A DNA stretch of 64,000 bases from Undaria pinnatifida (lineage: Eukaryota > Sar > Phaeophyceae > Laminariales > Alariaceae), in assembly GCA_012845835.1 (NCBI GenBank), contig JABAKD010000017.1, positions 186,001 to 250,000 on the forward strand. Direction: 5' to 3'. A model generated the notes under the pieces. It worked only from the letters and a program-made list of their open reading frames with translations. It was not told the origin of the DNA and made no database searches. The translations under genes and the position numbers were made by a program. This document shows positions 33,785 to 44,374 of the stretch, in pieces; the stretch's first letter is position 1, and each line of letters starts with the position of its first letter.

Positions 33785-35976
33785 TTATATTTCTGCCCTC
33801 AAGACCCCTTCATCGTCCTCTACACTAAGCCACGTGTTCACTGCGCTCCGCACTTCGTCTTCAGTGAGGCCTGAGGCGCGCTCGACCAACAAGTTGTCCG
33901 TCAACACTCGTGGCATAGACCTAGCGTCCAAGTCCTTGGCGCTCTATGGCATGGACATTTTCTTGACCATATTGCACAGGTCGTCCAAGGCGGCCGCCTC
34001 CTTGTCTTCTCGGTCCAGACGCGTGTCTCTACCCTTGAGCGCGTTCTCGTGCTCCCTAGGTAGAATGGTGGCCTTGACCCAGCACCTGATGACAGTCTGG
34101 TCCGAGGAGCTTCCCCATTGATGGGAAAGGATCTCCGTCACATCCAGCATTGTCGCCTGACCTGCGTCGCTCAGGCCCCGGCAGCCCCTGCAAAACAAAG
34201 ATGCAAGGAACACCGGAAAAAGAAAGAAAAAAATATCAACAGTTTTTTAGAGAGGGCTGATTTCGCTGGATGTGGTGTAATGCAGGCTTATTTTTATCGG
34301 AGACCCTGTTGAGGCAGCACTGTCGAATGGCATCCGCCCACAGCAGTGAAACGGTACCTGTAACACCTTGTCGAACGGCACTCGCCTAAACAGCAGCAAC
34401 ACCACGGAACCTGCAGCCACAATAACAAATCACTATCTTCGCCGCCCCCACAAAACACATTCATACTTTCGGATTTTTCGCGCACGCGCTGTGTCCCAGT
34501 CTTTCGATCAGGGCCGCCAATCTCATCATCATCTCCGTCTTGTACTGGCACTTGAGGGAAAACAGGACGCCCATGTCCATAGGTTGAAAGACGGACGTGA
34601 CGTTGAGTGGCAGGAAGATGATGACCATTTGCGGGGCGTTGTTCTTGATGCGATGACCTGGGCAGTTGTCCCACAAGAGAACCACCTTTTCCCAGTCGTC
34701 TCCTTGACAAAGGGGACGAAGGCCTCGTCAAACCACCGCTGGCAGATTGAAGAATCGAGCCAGGCATTCTGCTGGGCGTAGTAGGGGCAAGGTGGCTTGC
34801 GAACGTGGCGGAATACCATGAGGTCTTTCGCCGTGTGGATGACGGCCAGCGGTACCTTGAGCGACCCAGTGGTGTTGCAGCAGGCGACAACAGTGCATCG
34901 GTCCTTGGCCCTCATGGCCTTCGATCCCCGCGCGGTCTTCTTGTTGACTCCTGCTGCGTCCTCTGCCCTCTTGACATACGTGCCCCTCGGGAAGCAGCGG
35001 TAGAAAACCCCCGTCTCGTCCATGTTGAAGATCAATTCGACATCGAACCCCTCCAGCTGCCCCCGAATCTTCGCGATTTCCCCCTTAACCTTCGTCTTGT
35101 GCACTTCGCCAGCTTCCCCGTGCAAGTTGATGTGCCCGAAGCCGTAGCGACCAAGGAAGCGATGTAGCTAGCCGTTGCCTGTCGTAAAGTTGGCCACTTT
35201 CATCTCCGACGCGAGTTTCGTGGCCTGGGTCTGTATCATGAGACCGCTGAACCCCAGCTTTGTTTTCTGCATGGTCGTGAAGCAGCAGCAGCAGCAACAG
35301 CAGGGGACGTTCGAGCGATATTGGCCGTCGGTTGGAATCAATGCAAGCGGTTAGGCGGCTCTCAACCTATCCACCTGCTTGAACAGGTCACAACATCAAA
35401 TTACAATGTAGGCTGCTGTGTGACAGACAGAAAACGAGGCGCCGAGGGATGTAAACGAAACAAATCGTGACTGATATGGACGACGGTGGTCCTTACCTCA
35501 AATCGCTGTCGTGCGATCTTGATCCACTGGTTCAGACGAGCTTCCAGCTTCGCGTGTACCGGCGTTGGCGTGCGTTTGGCGTCCATGTTGAAGTCCATGT
35601 CACGGGCCTTTTCAAGCGCGGCGATCTAGTCGGACTTCATCAGCTTAGTGACGTGTGACTTGCTGACACCGCATTCTCGTGCAACTTTGTTCTTTTGCTA
35701 GCCGCCTTGGACGGCCCTAACGATTTTCCATCGCCGCGCAACTGTGAGCTTGTTTTGGCCGTGGTCTGATCCGGGCTTCGCTTTGCCCACTTTCGCGGAG
35801 CCAGCGCTGCCGCCCGCGCTGCCGCCCGCGTTGCCGCCCGCACTGCTGCCAGCCCGAGGTGCAGGTCGTTTCCCCGCGCTACCACCCGCCCCAGCATCAG
35901 CCGTGGCACGTCGTTTCCCCTTTCCTCGAACCGATGGCTCCTCCCCTCTAAACGGTTGTGTAGTGCTGCACGGTCA
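33785..35976 (-). pseudogene. Degenerate DDE transposase of the pogo/Tigger (CENP-B-like) group
   Basis: Cut-and-paste transposase remains in pieces. An Arg/Ala/Gly-rich basic N-terminus leads into a psq-type helix-turn-helix (KLTVARRWKIVRAV ... KVARECGVSKSHVTKLMK, about 35750-35630). A Tc5/CENP-B second helix-turn-helix straddles an intron at 35496-35267 (ARQRFE/GTAAGG ... CAG/AAAACAAAG, phase 0). The DDE core has NMDETG, LWDNCPGH and QPMDMGV holding the three acidic residues (35045-34550). After a second intron (acceptor near 34188; donor not settled) come SDAGQATMLDVTEILSHQW and an acidic tail. Breaks: in-frame TAG at 35698-35700, 35626-35628 and 35168-35170, a frameshift near 34700 before the second Asp, and TAG near 33947. 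No in-frame ATG was found for exon 1. Not functional as it stands. Confidence 0.85.
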
Positions 35977-36953
35977 TCAGAATAAAGTGAGAACAATAAA
36001 TGCGTGGCAACGAGATCAGCAACATTGTACTTGACTCGAAGAGCAAAGGTAACCAGATGTACAGCGTGTCGAGGCAAAAAATTACATATCCAACAAATGT
36101 GCTGCAACATTTCGTGTGCACAGCACACATCACATATGCACACCGCGGTATACATGCGTCACTAAAACAAGAGGAAGGGCAGGGCGTACTGCTGCCATAA
36201 TGTTGCTGGGGAGTTTTTGTTACTCGGGAGACCAGCACATAATGAGTGGGTAAAAAAAGATCATGTCTTTCTCCAGCGCGGAGTAGACTCCACTTTTGGA
36301 TAAAAACATAGACATTCTACGAGCAGCATCTTTCGTATCTTCTTGTGTCGAATAGCAACAAGCGGCAGCACAAAGGCGACGGGTGTGGTGCGGACTTCAC
36401 TTTTTCTAAGCTAGCGTCTGCAGGTGCGAAAGAATGTTTCATGTGTGCGAGGCGGGGACAAAGGTAGTACTGTTGTATCGCGACGTGCGCTCGCGGCGTA
36501 GTTGGTCAGAGAGCAACTGCTGTACGCATACGTCCGCAGTTTTGCCGACGGGACTGCTGTAAAAATCACCTGCGGTTGTCCTGCTCGTTGTCTTCGTCAT
36601 CCACTTCCATGGGACTGCTGCTGTTGCCAGCCTGGTCTCCATCTTCCCTCTGCTGGCAATCCGAGCACTCTCTCTCTGCTGTCCGTGGCCTTCCGCTCCG
36701 ATGCCCCGACCACAAAACGCGTGCATGGGCCGCCCGCAACGGCACTGGTGAACCAGTGACACAAGTTGAGAATTGATTTTGCACGTTGGTTCGCCACATG
36801 CTTCAAGCCCGCAGCAGACGAACCGCCAGCAGATGGGAGGAATCTTTCCGTACCCATACGCAGTAGTAGCAGCAGCAGACTGCTTTCGATGCAGTCTACA
36901 GATGTGCTACAGCACTTTTGGGGGGGGGCGTATGGTGGAAAAATGGACCCCCC

Positions 36954-37453
36954 TGTGGAGTAGGTTGGTACGTGTGGCGCCCCGGTGGTGGTGTTGGTGG
37001 AGGAGAAAGGTGGCGTAATAGCCGGTGATCGGTAAACTACGAACTACTAACTAAGGCGGGTGTGATAACCCGATTTACGTGTGTGGTGAAGCGTGATAGC
37101 TCAGGTGTGATAACCCGGAAATGGAACTCGGAGCTGTGGCGTGATAGCCGGGATGTAAATACACAGGCGTGGTAGCCGTGCAGTGATGAAGGCGTGATAG
37201 CCCTTGCAATATAGATGGGGCGTGGTAGCCCTTGGCGTGGTAGCCGTAGAAGAGACACAGAGAAGACACAAGGTAGAGGCAAAAAAATAGAGTCGAAAAT
37301 AGAGCGATATTATTCGGGCGCATAAAAAGCCACAACACAAAATCCCGTTGTGGAGATCCATCCCACAAATATACGAAACCCCCAAAATTCTCCGATCCAT
37401 CTTTTCGACGGATTCTTGTTTGCAATCTGACAATGGAGTGAGTACGTCCAACA
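36954..37453 (-). repeat. Downstream (3') LTR
   Basis: 500 bp, TG..CA ends on both strands. It contains about eight copies of a GCGTG(A/G)TAGCC or GTGATAACCC motif in the plus orientation. Confidence 0.9.
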
Positions 37454-37495
37454 GCCCCCCTACTCGCAACATTGTCATGATTTATATCCATATTA

Positions 37496-38650
37496 GAGTG
37501 TTTGCGAAAATACGTTTTTAAAAATTTACTTGCCTTCCGCTAAAAAAAGTGAATTGCCTTCCCACCGAGTTTTTGGTGTGTTTGCGCTAGCGGTAAACAA
37601 AATCCTGCAGGCGACGCCTCCGAAATTTAGTAGGGAAACGGGGATGTGCGCGATTGTAATATACGTACGAGTACAGCAGCAGCAGTACGAGTACTCGTAG
37701 TATTATACGATATACGAGTACTCGTTGTACGTACTCCAGTCTCGAGCCTCTCGTTTCAGGTGCAGCAGTACCTGGAACACGGTACATGCAAGCACCCAAC
37801 AGACTACAAATCAGAGGTATGGCGGTCTGTCTCGCGCGTAAAAAACTCCTTGTGAGCAGGGACTACCTCATTACACGTGCTACAAGCAGAGCAACGCCTT
37901 CCTCATGCGACGGAAGGGAAGGCGAAGCGCAGTTTCCCCATGGAACGTGGACCTGTTATTGCGAAGCACCACCCTGCGAAGAATCCGCAGTGAACGCAGC
38001 GGTTTAGGGCAGCGGAGTTTCCGCTCCTCTGCCCTAAACCGAAAGTCATGCCACGCTTCAGTCGCGGTGATGTTGGAGAAGCGCGGTGGCTGCTGTCGCG
38101 ATACGAGTCCTATCTTGCCAGATGCGGCACACGATAGCCGCAATCAAGGCGCGTGGTGTCGCTCTCTGCGTTGAGGCTCCTCTCCGCGTGCGTGCGTTCG
38201 ACTCCGCCGGCTGCGAGAAGTTCACCACAGACAGCTTGCAGCAAGCGCTGAACCCTTGGTCACGGACGCAGAGGGCAGCAACAGACGGTTCATCACCGGC
38301 CTGCTGCATACTCTGATGTTACGCCTGCGCGTCGTGCTCAGGGTACTACCCTCTCAATCCTCCGTGCGTTCGTATTAGTAGCTTGTGTTGTGTCGTGACA
38401 ACAGCGTGGTGCTTCAAACTGGTCCTGCTTAGGGCGCTATAGACCCTTGCAGAGGCGTTCTGCCTCGGACAAATGCTCGGTGTGTTGTAGGCCAATGAAA
38501 CAGAGAGACAAAATTTACCGTAACTTTTGATCAAAACCTACCGTCGACAAAGTACATTTTTGCCTTTTTTTCAAAAAATTACCGCAAATATTGCCTTCGG
38601 GACAATTTTTGAAGAAGTAAATTTCTAAAAACGTACTTTCGCAAACACTC
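37496..38650. mobile_element. Non-autonomous TIR element, family G, intact copy 2
   Basis: 1155 bp with inverted ends GAGTGTTTGCGAAAATACG and the complement of GAGTGTTTGCGAAAGTACG; the arms pair over about 34 bp with three mismatches. Flanked by TATTA on both sides (37491-37495, 38651-38655). Inserted in the interior of the LTR retrotransposon, next to its 3' LTR. It has no transposase; the interior includes a 16-bp-arm hairpin at about 38001-38041. The superfamily is not assigned: a 5-bp duplication with these ends fits no family that I can name confidently. Confidence 0.85.
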
Positions 38651-38925
38651 TATTACCTTTTTAAAACGTACATTCCCAGATACCAAAATACTGCAGAGTT
38701 TTTCTTTACTCAAGTCCAGAAAACAAAAAAATGTTGCATTTGCAAAGCACCCTAATCCATTCTCATCACATCCATGACCATTAAAACTCAAACACTATTC
38801 AGTATTTTCCATCGATCAATTTGAATGCAAGTCCTTGAACCCTCATAAAGATACATCAGAAAACAAAACAAAGAAACATGTAAGAAATAGAAAGTCAGAA
38901 AATCAAACACTATCCGAGAGAGAAA

Positions 38926-39775
38926 TCACGTCAAATTCATCACTATCCTGCGGTTAAATTCAAATTCCCTCTCAGGTAACGCCTTGGTGAGGAAGTCAGC
39001 ATGCTGGTGCTGCGACGCTACGTGGATAATTTCGACCTCCTTCCTTTCTACCAGTTCCCTCGAAAAGTGATGCCTCACGTCAATGTGCTTCGAGTTCGAG
39101 TTCGAAATCGGGTGCCTTGCGATTTGGATGGCACCCTCGTTATCCTCATCCATGGCAATACACGGCATCCTTGCCTTCGGCAACATAAAACACTAAACCT
39201 GCCTCAAAAATAAAATCTCCTTCCCATGTCCGACATAGCCACATACTCCGCCTGAGTAGTCGAGAGAGTCACACACTTCTGCGTCTTGGATTACAACGAA
39301 ACAGGCCCCCCCGCACACATCACTACCCCCCCCGACACGCTTCTCCTGTCCGTACTGCGCGAAGCATAGTCGGCATCTGCGAACGAAATCAAACTAATCC
39401 CCGTAAACGTCCCCTTCAGAAAGGAAATCCCAAAATAACTCGTCCTCATTGCATACCCTAGTATACTACGTGCCGCTTTCTAGTGGATCAGCTTCGGCGC
39501 ACTGCAATACTTTACTACTGCCCTCACTGAATTCGCGATATTCGGCCTGGTCAACAAGGCAATCCACAAAAGCGCGCCGATCAACTCTCGGAAAGGAAAC
39601 AGAACATTCGGCTCGTCAACATCAAAATCCCAAAGCCTCCAAGTTGTAAGAAATCGGGATAGCGTTGCCCCATTCCACACCATGCTTCTCTCCCATTTCT
39701 TCCGTGTACGTCTGTTGCGAAATAGTCAACCTCCTTGCCTCCCTGACTCTCTCGTAATAGCACCGCGATTACCAC
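38926..39775 (-). pseudogene. Copia reverse transcriptase end and RNase H, broken
   Basis: Reading on minus with frame changes: LTISQQTYTEEMGEKHG (end of the copia reverse transcriptase, about 39750-39690), FRELIGALLWIALLTRPNIA, a region matching HWKAARSILGY with TAG for the Trp (39481), FADADYASRSTDRRSVSGG, SKTQKCVTLSTTQAEYVAM, then the C-terminal block DEDNEGAIQIARHPISNSNS, SKHIDVRHHFSRELV and HVASQHQHADFLTKALPERE. The Ty1/copia RNase H assignment is firm. At least two frameshifts and two stops (a TAG and a TAA) break it. Confidence 0.9.
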
Positions 39776-39878
39776 TTGAGCTCGCCCAACGACTTAACTG
39801 GAACGAACGCGGCACTCCCCGCCCCGACGGCCTAAGCGACCAATAGCTACCCCCGCTCTCCTCCCCGCCCGTGGTATC

Positions 39879-40820
39879 TTATAGCGGTGCACCTTTGCTG
39901 TCCTCCACGCCCCCCGACCCCGCATGCTGCTTGCCTCCGCCCCCCAGCTCACCAGATCCGTGCCCCTGCAGGAGCACCCGTTTCGCGTTCAGGGCCCGCC
40001 GGTTGGCCAGCAGCGACAGCAGCGCATCCTCCCCTGCATGAGATAGGAGCCTCACCCCGTGGTCGAACCACGTCGCCTCCGGCAGCGGCGTAGAGACCGC
40101 TTCTTCCGGCACGCCTGAAAGCTGACGGCCCTCCGACCTGGTCCTTCCCGGCACGCGCTCGTCGCCCCCCTCGCCCAGCATCCTCGTTGCATGGGGGTTG
40201 AGCGGCGAAGAATATCCTGCGACGACCGGCGGCGGCTGTCTCCTTCTGTACGTCCGCGGGGCCGGTGTCGCCGCCGGTGATGGCGATGACGATGTCGTCA
40301 AGCCGGCGTCCTCGATGGAAGAGGGAGACCACTCCGGCATCGGCGAACATGCGGCAGGCGGTGTGAGAGCGCTGGGCGAGTGCGCAGGTATGGGACCGGC
40401 AGCAGCGGGCGGCATAGCAGCCGGTCCGGGCGGCGGCGAGGTGTGAGCGCTGGGTGAGTGCGCGGGCGGCGGACCGGCAGCGGTGGGCGGCATACCAGTC
40501 AGTCCGGGCGGCGGTGAGGTGTGAGCGCTGGGTGAGTGAGCGGGCGGCGGACCGGCAGCGGTGGGCGGCTCACCAGTCAGTCCGGGCGGTGGTGAGGTGT
40601 GAGCGCTGGGTGAGTGTGCGGGCGGCGGACCGGCAGCGACGGGCGGCGTCGAGGCAATCTCGAATGACACCCCCGGCGGCGTGGGCGGTGCTGGCGCGGA
40701 AGGGGCAGCACTGAATCCCCCCCCCCCCGACTGTGGCAGCGGCGCCCATGTATCGTTGAGTCGGGTGGTGTAGAGGAAGTCGTTCGATGATCCCCGAATC
40801 AAGCAGAGCCTTCCCGCCTA
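39879..40820 (-). pseudogene. Protease motif and proline-rich linker of the LTR element
   Basis: The motif KIGGKALLDSG followed, in the next frame, by SSNDFLYTTRLN (about 40830-40765) matches a retroviral-type aspartic protease (LLDSG) with a one-base frame error. Downstream come four tandem 26-residue repeats (core AAGPPPAHSPSAHTSPPPG), then a basic, proline-rich tail (TYRRRQPPPV) up to a stop at about 39879. The proline-rich segment sits where the integrase should be. Confidence 0.65.
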
Positions 40821-40828
40821 TTTTCACA

Positions 40829-42085
40829 CTACGTGCGATGAAGAGCTGTAGGGGGGCTCCACTGGCTTGAGCTGCGCCGGGAGCCGGAGAAGAGAGAGTT
40901 GTAGTAGCAGAGGTAGACGTGGCAGGAGGCGTGCCCTCTTGCTGTTGTTGGAGCTGCTGCTGCTGCTCGGGGGTCCCCGACTCCGCCGTCGGTGGTGGTG
41001 ACCAGTGCCCCGCTGCTGCCCCCCACCCCGAGTACCCCATGTATTCGTTCTCGTAGGGATAATCTGCTGCAAAAGCGTGCTGCGGTGCGTTGGGAATTTT
41101 CCAGGCGGCAAATTAGGCGAAGGATTCGGCGGCGAATTAGACGGAAAATTAGGCGGTGGCACCTGCCCGAATCCCTCGCCCCTCCTCGGCCGCGCCCGCC
41201 CAAAGCATGATGCCAGTTCTCGTGGCCACGTCCTCCGGGGTAGGTGTTCGCATATCCGCCAGGCCCGGGTCCGTGTCCTGGCGGCGGCGTTCTCTGCTGC
41301 ACCGGCGGGTGGCCCCGACTCCAACGCGCACCCGAGTCGTTGGGGTACGGTTGATGGTAGGTGTTCGCATACCCCCCAGGCCCGGGTCCGTGTCCTGGCG
41401 GCGGCGTTCTCTGCTGCTCCTGCGGGTGGCCCCGACTCCAACGCGCACCCGAGTCGTTTGGGTACGGTTGCTGTCGATATTTACCTTCCGCCCCGCGCCC
41501 TCCTCCGCGTCCGGCGTACGGCCCGAGTCCCCGCGACTGCAGGTATTCGTGGAAATCACCGTAGTATCTGTCGAATTCTCGACGCATGACGATGCATTCG
41601 GGGGTGTAGTGGCCTTGCCCCTCGCCGTGGAGCGCGCAGTAGGTGTACGTTCGGTCGCGCTCCGCGTACCACCGATTACCAGCATTCCTCCCACCCCGGT
41701 CGCCCCGACCTACGCCGGCTGCGGTCAGGGCATGCCTTGTCTCTTCTCTCTCTTCTCCTGATCTCCCATTGCGCTCCAGCTAGTGAGCAGCTCTCCTGAG
41801 CAAATCTGCTGTTGGGGCGGTTGGCCCTCCCTCGTTGATCATCTGCAGTACTTGGCGAAGGGCGTTGGCTAGGTCCGCGATCATGTTCGACGAAGTTGCT
41901 GATGGAGCTGCCGCTGCTGTTGTTTCATGGTGTTGTTCATTGGCGGGGAAGGACTCGCGTCCGTCTCCTCCATGGTGTTGTGCATTGGCGGAGGAGGACT
42001 CGCGTCCCTCTCCCCCGTTGCCTACTCCGCCGGAAGGGGTGCTCAACCTTTCCCCCGACGAAGGTCTTGTGTCGGTTCTTCTCAT
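40829..42085 (-). pseudogene. Gag-like region with zinc knuckle
   Basis: Opens with MRRTDTRPSSGERLSTPSGG at 42085 and an Ala-rich helix (MIADLANALRQVLQMI), stops at 41780, and continues in another frame with a knuckle CALHGEGQGHYTPEC (C-x2-H-x5-H-x4-C, about 41645-41600) and REFDRYYGDFHEYL. An RG/Pro/Gly-rich section follows with two 39-residue repeats (PYPNDSGARWSRGHP). The knuckle style is commoner in Ty3/gypsy-type Gag than in copia. Confidence 0.6.
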
Positions 42086-42139
42086 TGGTGCTTAGCAACG
42101 CACAACCCACTCGTCCGTTGAAGATCGTTGACGCTAGCG

Positions 42140-42640
42140 TGTGGAGTAGGTTGGTACGTGTAGCGCCCCGGTGGTGGTGTAGGTGGAGGAGAAAGGTGGC
42201 GTAATAGCCGGTGATCGGTAAACTACGAACTACTAACTAAGGCGGGTGTGATAACCCGATTTACGTGTGTGGTGAAGCGTGATAGCTTAGGTATGATAAC
42301 CCGGAAATGGAACTCGGAGCTGTGGCGTGATAGCCGGGATGTAAATACACAGGCGTGGTAGCCGTGCAGTGGTGAAGGCGTGATAGTCCTTGCAATATAG
42401 ATGGGTCGTGGTAGCCCTTGGCGTGGTAGCCGTAGAAGAGACACAGAGAAGACACAAAGTAGAGGCAAAAAAATAGAGTCGAAAAATAGAGTGATATTAT
42501 TCGGGCACATAAAAAGCCACAACACAAAATCCCGTTGTGGAGATCCATCCCACAAATATACGAAACCCCCAAAATTCTCCGATCCATCTTTTCGACGGAT
42601 TCTTGTTTGCAATCTGACAATGGAGTGAGTACGTCCAACA
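42140..42640 (-). repeat. Upstream (5') LTR
   Basis: 501 bp, the partner of 36954-37453. On minus it starts TGTTGGACGTACTCACTCC and ends CCAACCTACTCCACA. Confidence 0.9.
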
Positions 42641-43059
42641 CCCCCCGCAATTTTGCCCATCTGCGGGGCACCATGCTTCTTGTATTGTTTGGGTCATTAA
42701 AGCGGGGAGTTGACTTAAGAAGAGTGTCTTTAAAGCGGGGACGAGTGTATACGGTTGTGGGGTGCGCTGTACGCTAGCAATGAGCGCGTCGTATCGCGAT
42801 CACCAGGAGGGCTGAAAAGGATAACGATGGTGATCGTGACTGCGTGCTCGGCGTTCGGGCTTGCGGTCTTTGAGGAGGCCAAAACGCAGATAATGTGCCT
42901 CCCGACAAACAATGGGAGGAAGGTGTCGTTCACAGCACTGCAGCGGGCCAGGTATACCAACTAAACATCGAATGTGGGGGCTTCCCACACAGATAGAAAG
43001 CTCAGCATCGACATAAAGCGGCGTTTTCAGAGGCCCTGGGCATGCTTGCATCGGTACAA

Positions 43060-44100
43060 GACGGAAATCCATGACCGACCGGGTGTGCGCTAACGGCTGG
43101 AAGTGCGCATGCTGAAATACGAGGGCAACTCCACCCTACGCATGCGAGAGCGACTTCACCATTGAGCGACTGTGTCCCCAAGGTTCCGTGGCGCGGTCGT
43201 CCCCCGTGTGACTCCACACGGGCCGACTCCAGACGTCGGCAATGATTACACGAGTACCTACCATTAACAGTACTGTAACGTCATGGTTGTTCAGGTGTTT
43301 TCGCCGCCAAACAAGGAAAAGGGCGACTCCACCGTACGCATGCGAGGGCGACTCCAGCCTTGAGCGGCCGCGTCGCCGCGATTATGTGGCGGCAGTCACC
43401 CCCCAGTGTGATTGCACACGGCGACTGTGGTGGTCGCCGGCGGCGTCGTACGGCCGTCGCGAGATAAAACCAATAACTGCCGCGGAATCAGGCGACATCA
43501 GGTCATGAACTGTGTCTTTCCTACTGCATGAGGAACCCCGTAGTTCCATGCAATGTAGATTCTGTTGGCGCGCAGTACGTATCACGTGATGATGTACTGT
43601 AGTGCCTGGGCAAGTGTGCTGCTAAATAGCTCTCGCGAGCCAGCAAGCATGTAGACGTGACAACATCGGCCCCAGAATCAGACGATAACAGGTATTAGTA
43701 GTGCAGAGTCATATTTTGTTCAGGCGCCAAAGGAGGCGACAGAGCGACTCCACCCTATGCATGAAAAGGTCGACCCCAACATGGAGCGACCGCGTGCCCA
43801 CGAGTCCCTACCGGCGGTTGCCACCTGTTTGACTCTACACGGTTGACCGTGCTGCTCGCTGGCCGTATCCTACGGCCGTCGCGAGCCAGCGAGAGTATGT
43901 GCCTCGGATTCAGGCAGCACCGGATAATTAACTGTACTGCCTGCGGCATTACGGACCCAATGGTGTTAACAGTGTATGCTATATTGGCGCGCAGTACGCA
44001 TCATGCCACAAGACCCTGTAGACCTGGGCGACTGCACCTCTTGCTGATGGCATTAAAAGGCCGCCCTGAGGCAGCAAACATATCGACGTGGCAACATCTG
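43060..44100. repeat. Three diverged tandem copies of a GCGACTCCACC block
   Basis: Blocks starting near 43085, 43320 and 43745 share GCGACTCCACC.TA.GCATG, a TTGAGCG..CG.GT segment, a TG.CTC.ACACGG segment and TACGGCCGTCGCGAG. A fourth partial copy lies at 48035-48325. No ORF continues through them. Confidence 0.65.
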
Positions 44101-44152
44101 CCTCAGAATAAGACGACACTATATAACTTTTAATAGATGTGTCTCGCCTGTG

Positions 44153-44370
44153 ATTTGGGATTTTCGTTATGACAGTCTTACTTGTCGGTTTCGTCCCGGT
44201 CCGGGTTATTTGCCTATTGTTGGGTACCTAGTTCTTCGCTGGTGTTCTTGATGGTAGGCTGTGAGCTCTCACGCACGAACTCACTTCTCGACTCGCATCT
44301 ACCCTGAGTCGAGAAACTAATCAGTGGCTTGAAACCTACCCCGCTGGGAGCTAACAAACACTCTAGAGTG
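44153..44370 (+). repeat. Direct repeat E, copy 1
   Basis: About 220 bp beginning GATTTGGGATTTTC and ending CTAACAAACACTCTAGAG, found again at 47710-47935 (GATTTGGGATTTTC to TTAACGAACACTCTAGAG). The copies share TGACAGT, GGGTACCT.GT.CTT and CACGCACGA.CTCACTTCTCGAC. Confidence 0.75.
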
Positions 44371-44374
44371 AACC

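Larger units (their letters stand above)
36954..42640 (-). mobile_element. LTR retrotransposon with copia-type RNase H, defective
   Basis: Two direct LTRs (36954-37453 and 42140-42640) enclose 4.7 kb. Both begin TGTTGG and end CTCCACA on the coding (minus) strand, and the insertion is flanked by CCCCC on both sides (36949-36953, 42641-42645), a 5-bp target duplication. The LTRs differ by about ten substitutions and one indel, about 98% identity, so insertion was fairly recent. A GGGGGG purine tract lies just before the downstream LTR (37455-37460). Order on minus: gag-like ORF, protease motif, proline-rich linker, fragment of reverse transcriptase, RNase H. Integrase and most of the reverse transcriptase are missing. 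I could not match a primer-binding site to a specific tRNA. It is nested in the pogo-like element. Confidence 0.9.
32781..42747 (-). mobile_element. pogo/Tigger-like DNA transposon, interrupted by an LTR element
   Basis: The left end CAGTCGACCCCGCTCTAAAG and right end CTTTAAAGCGGGGACGAGTG are imperfect inverted repeats of about 24 bp. Both are flanked by TA (32779-32780 and 42748-42749), the target site of Tc1/mariner-pogo elements. AGTGTCTTTAA and CGGGG motifs repeat just inside both ends. Without the 5.7-kb LTR insertion (36954-42640) the element would be about 4.3 kb. It carries a degenerate DDE transposase on the minus strand. The transposase content and TA duplication support the pogo/Tigger assignment independently. 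Confidence 0.8.

Noticed and set aside
33785-35976. Reassigned TAG codon (alternative genetic code)
   Set aside because: The only stop replacing an invariant residue replaces Trp, frameshifts are also present, and the copia remnant has a TAA as well, so pseudogene decay is simpler; the host exons have no internal TAG.
40198-40714. Plus-strand ORFs over the proline-rich region
   Set aside because: They mirror the GC-rich minus-strand gag-pro linker repeats; the minus frame agrees with the element's coding direction.
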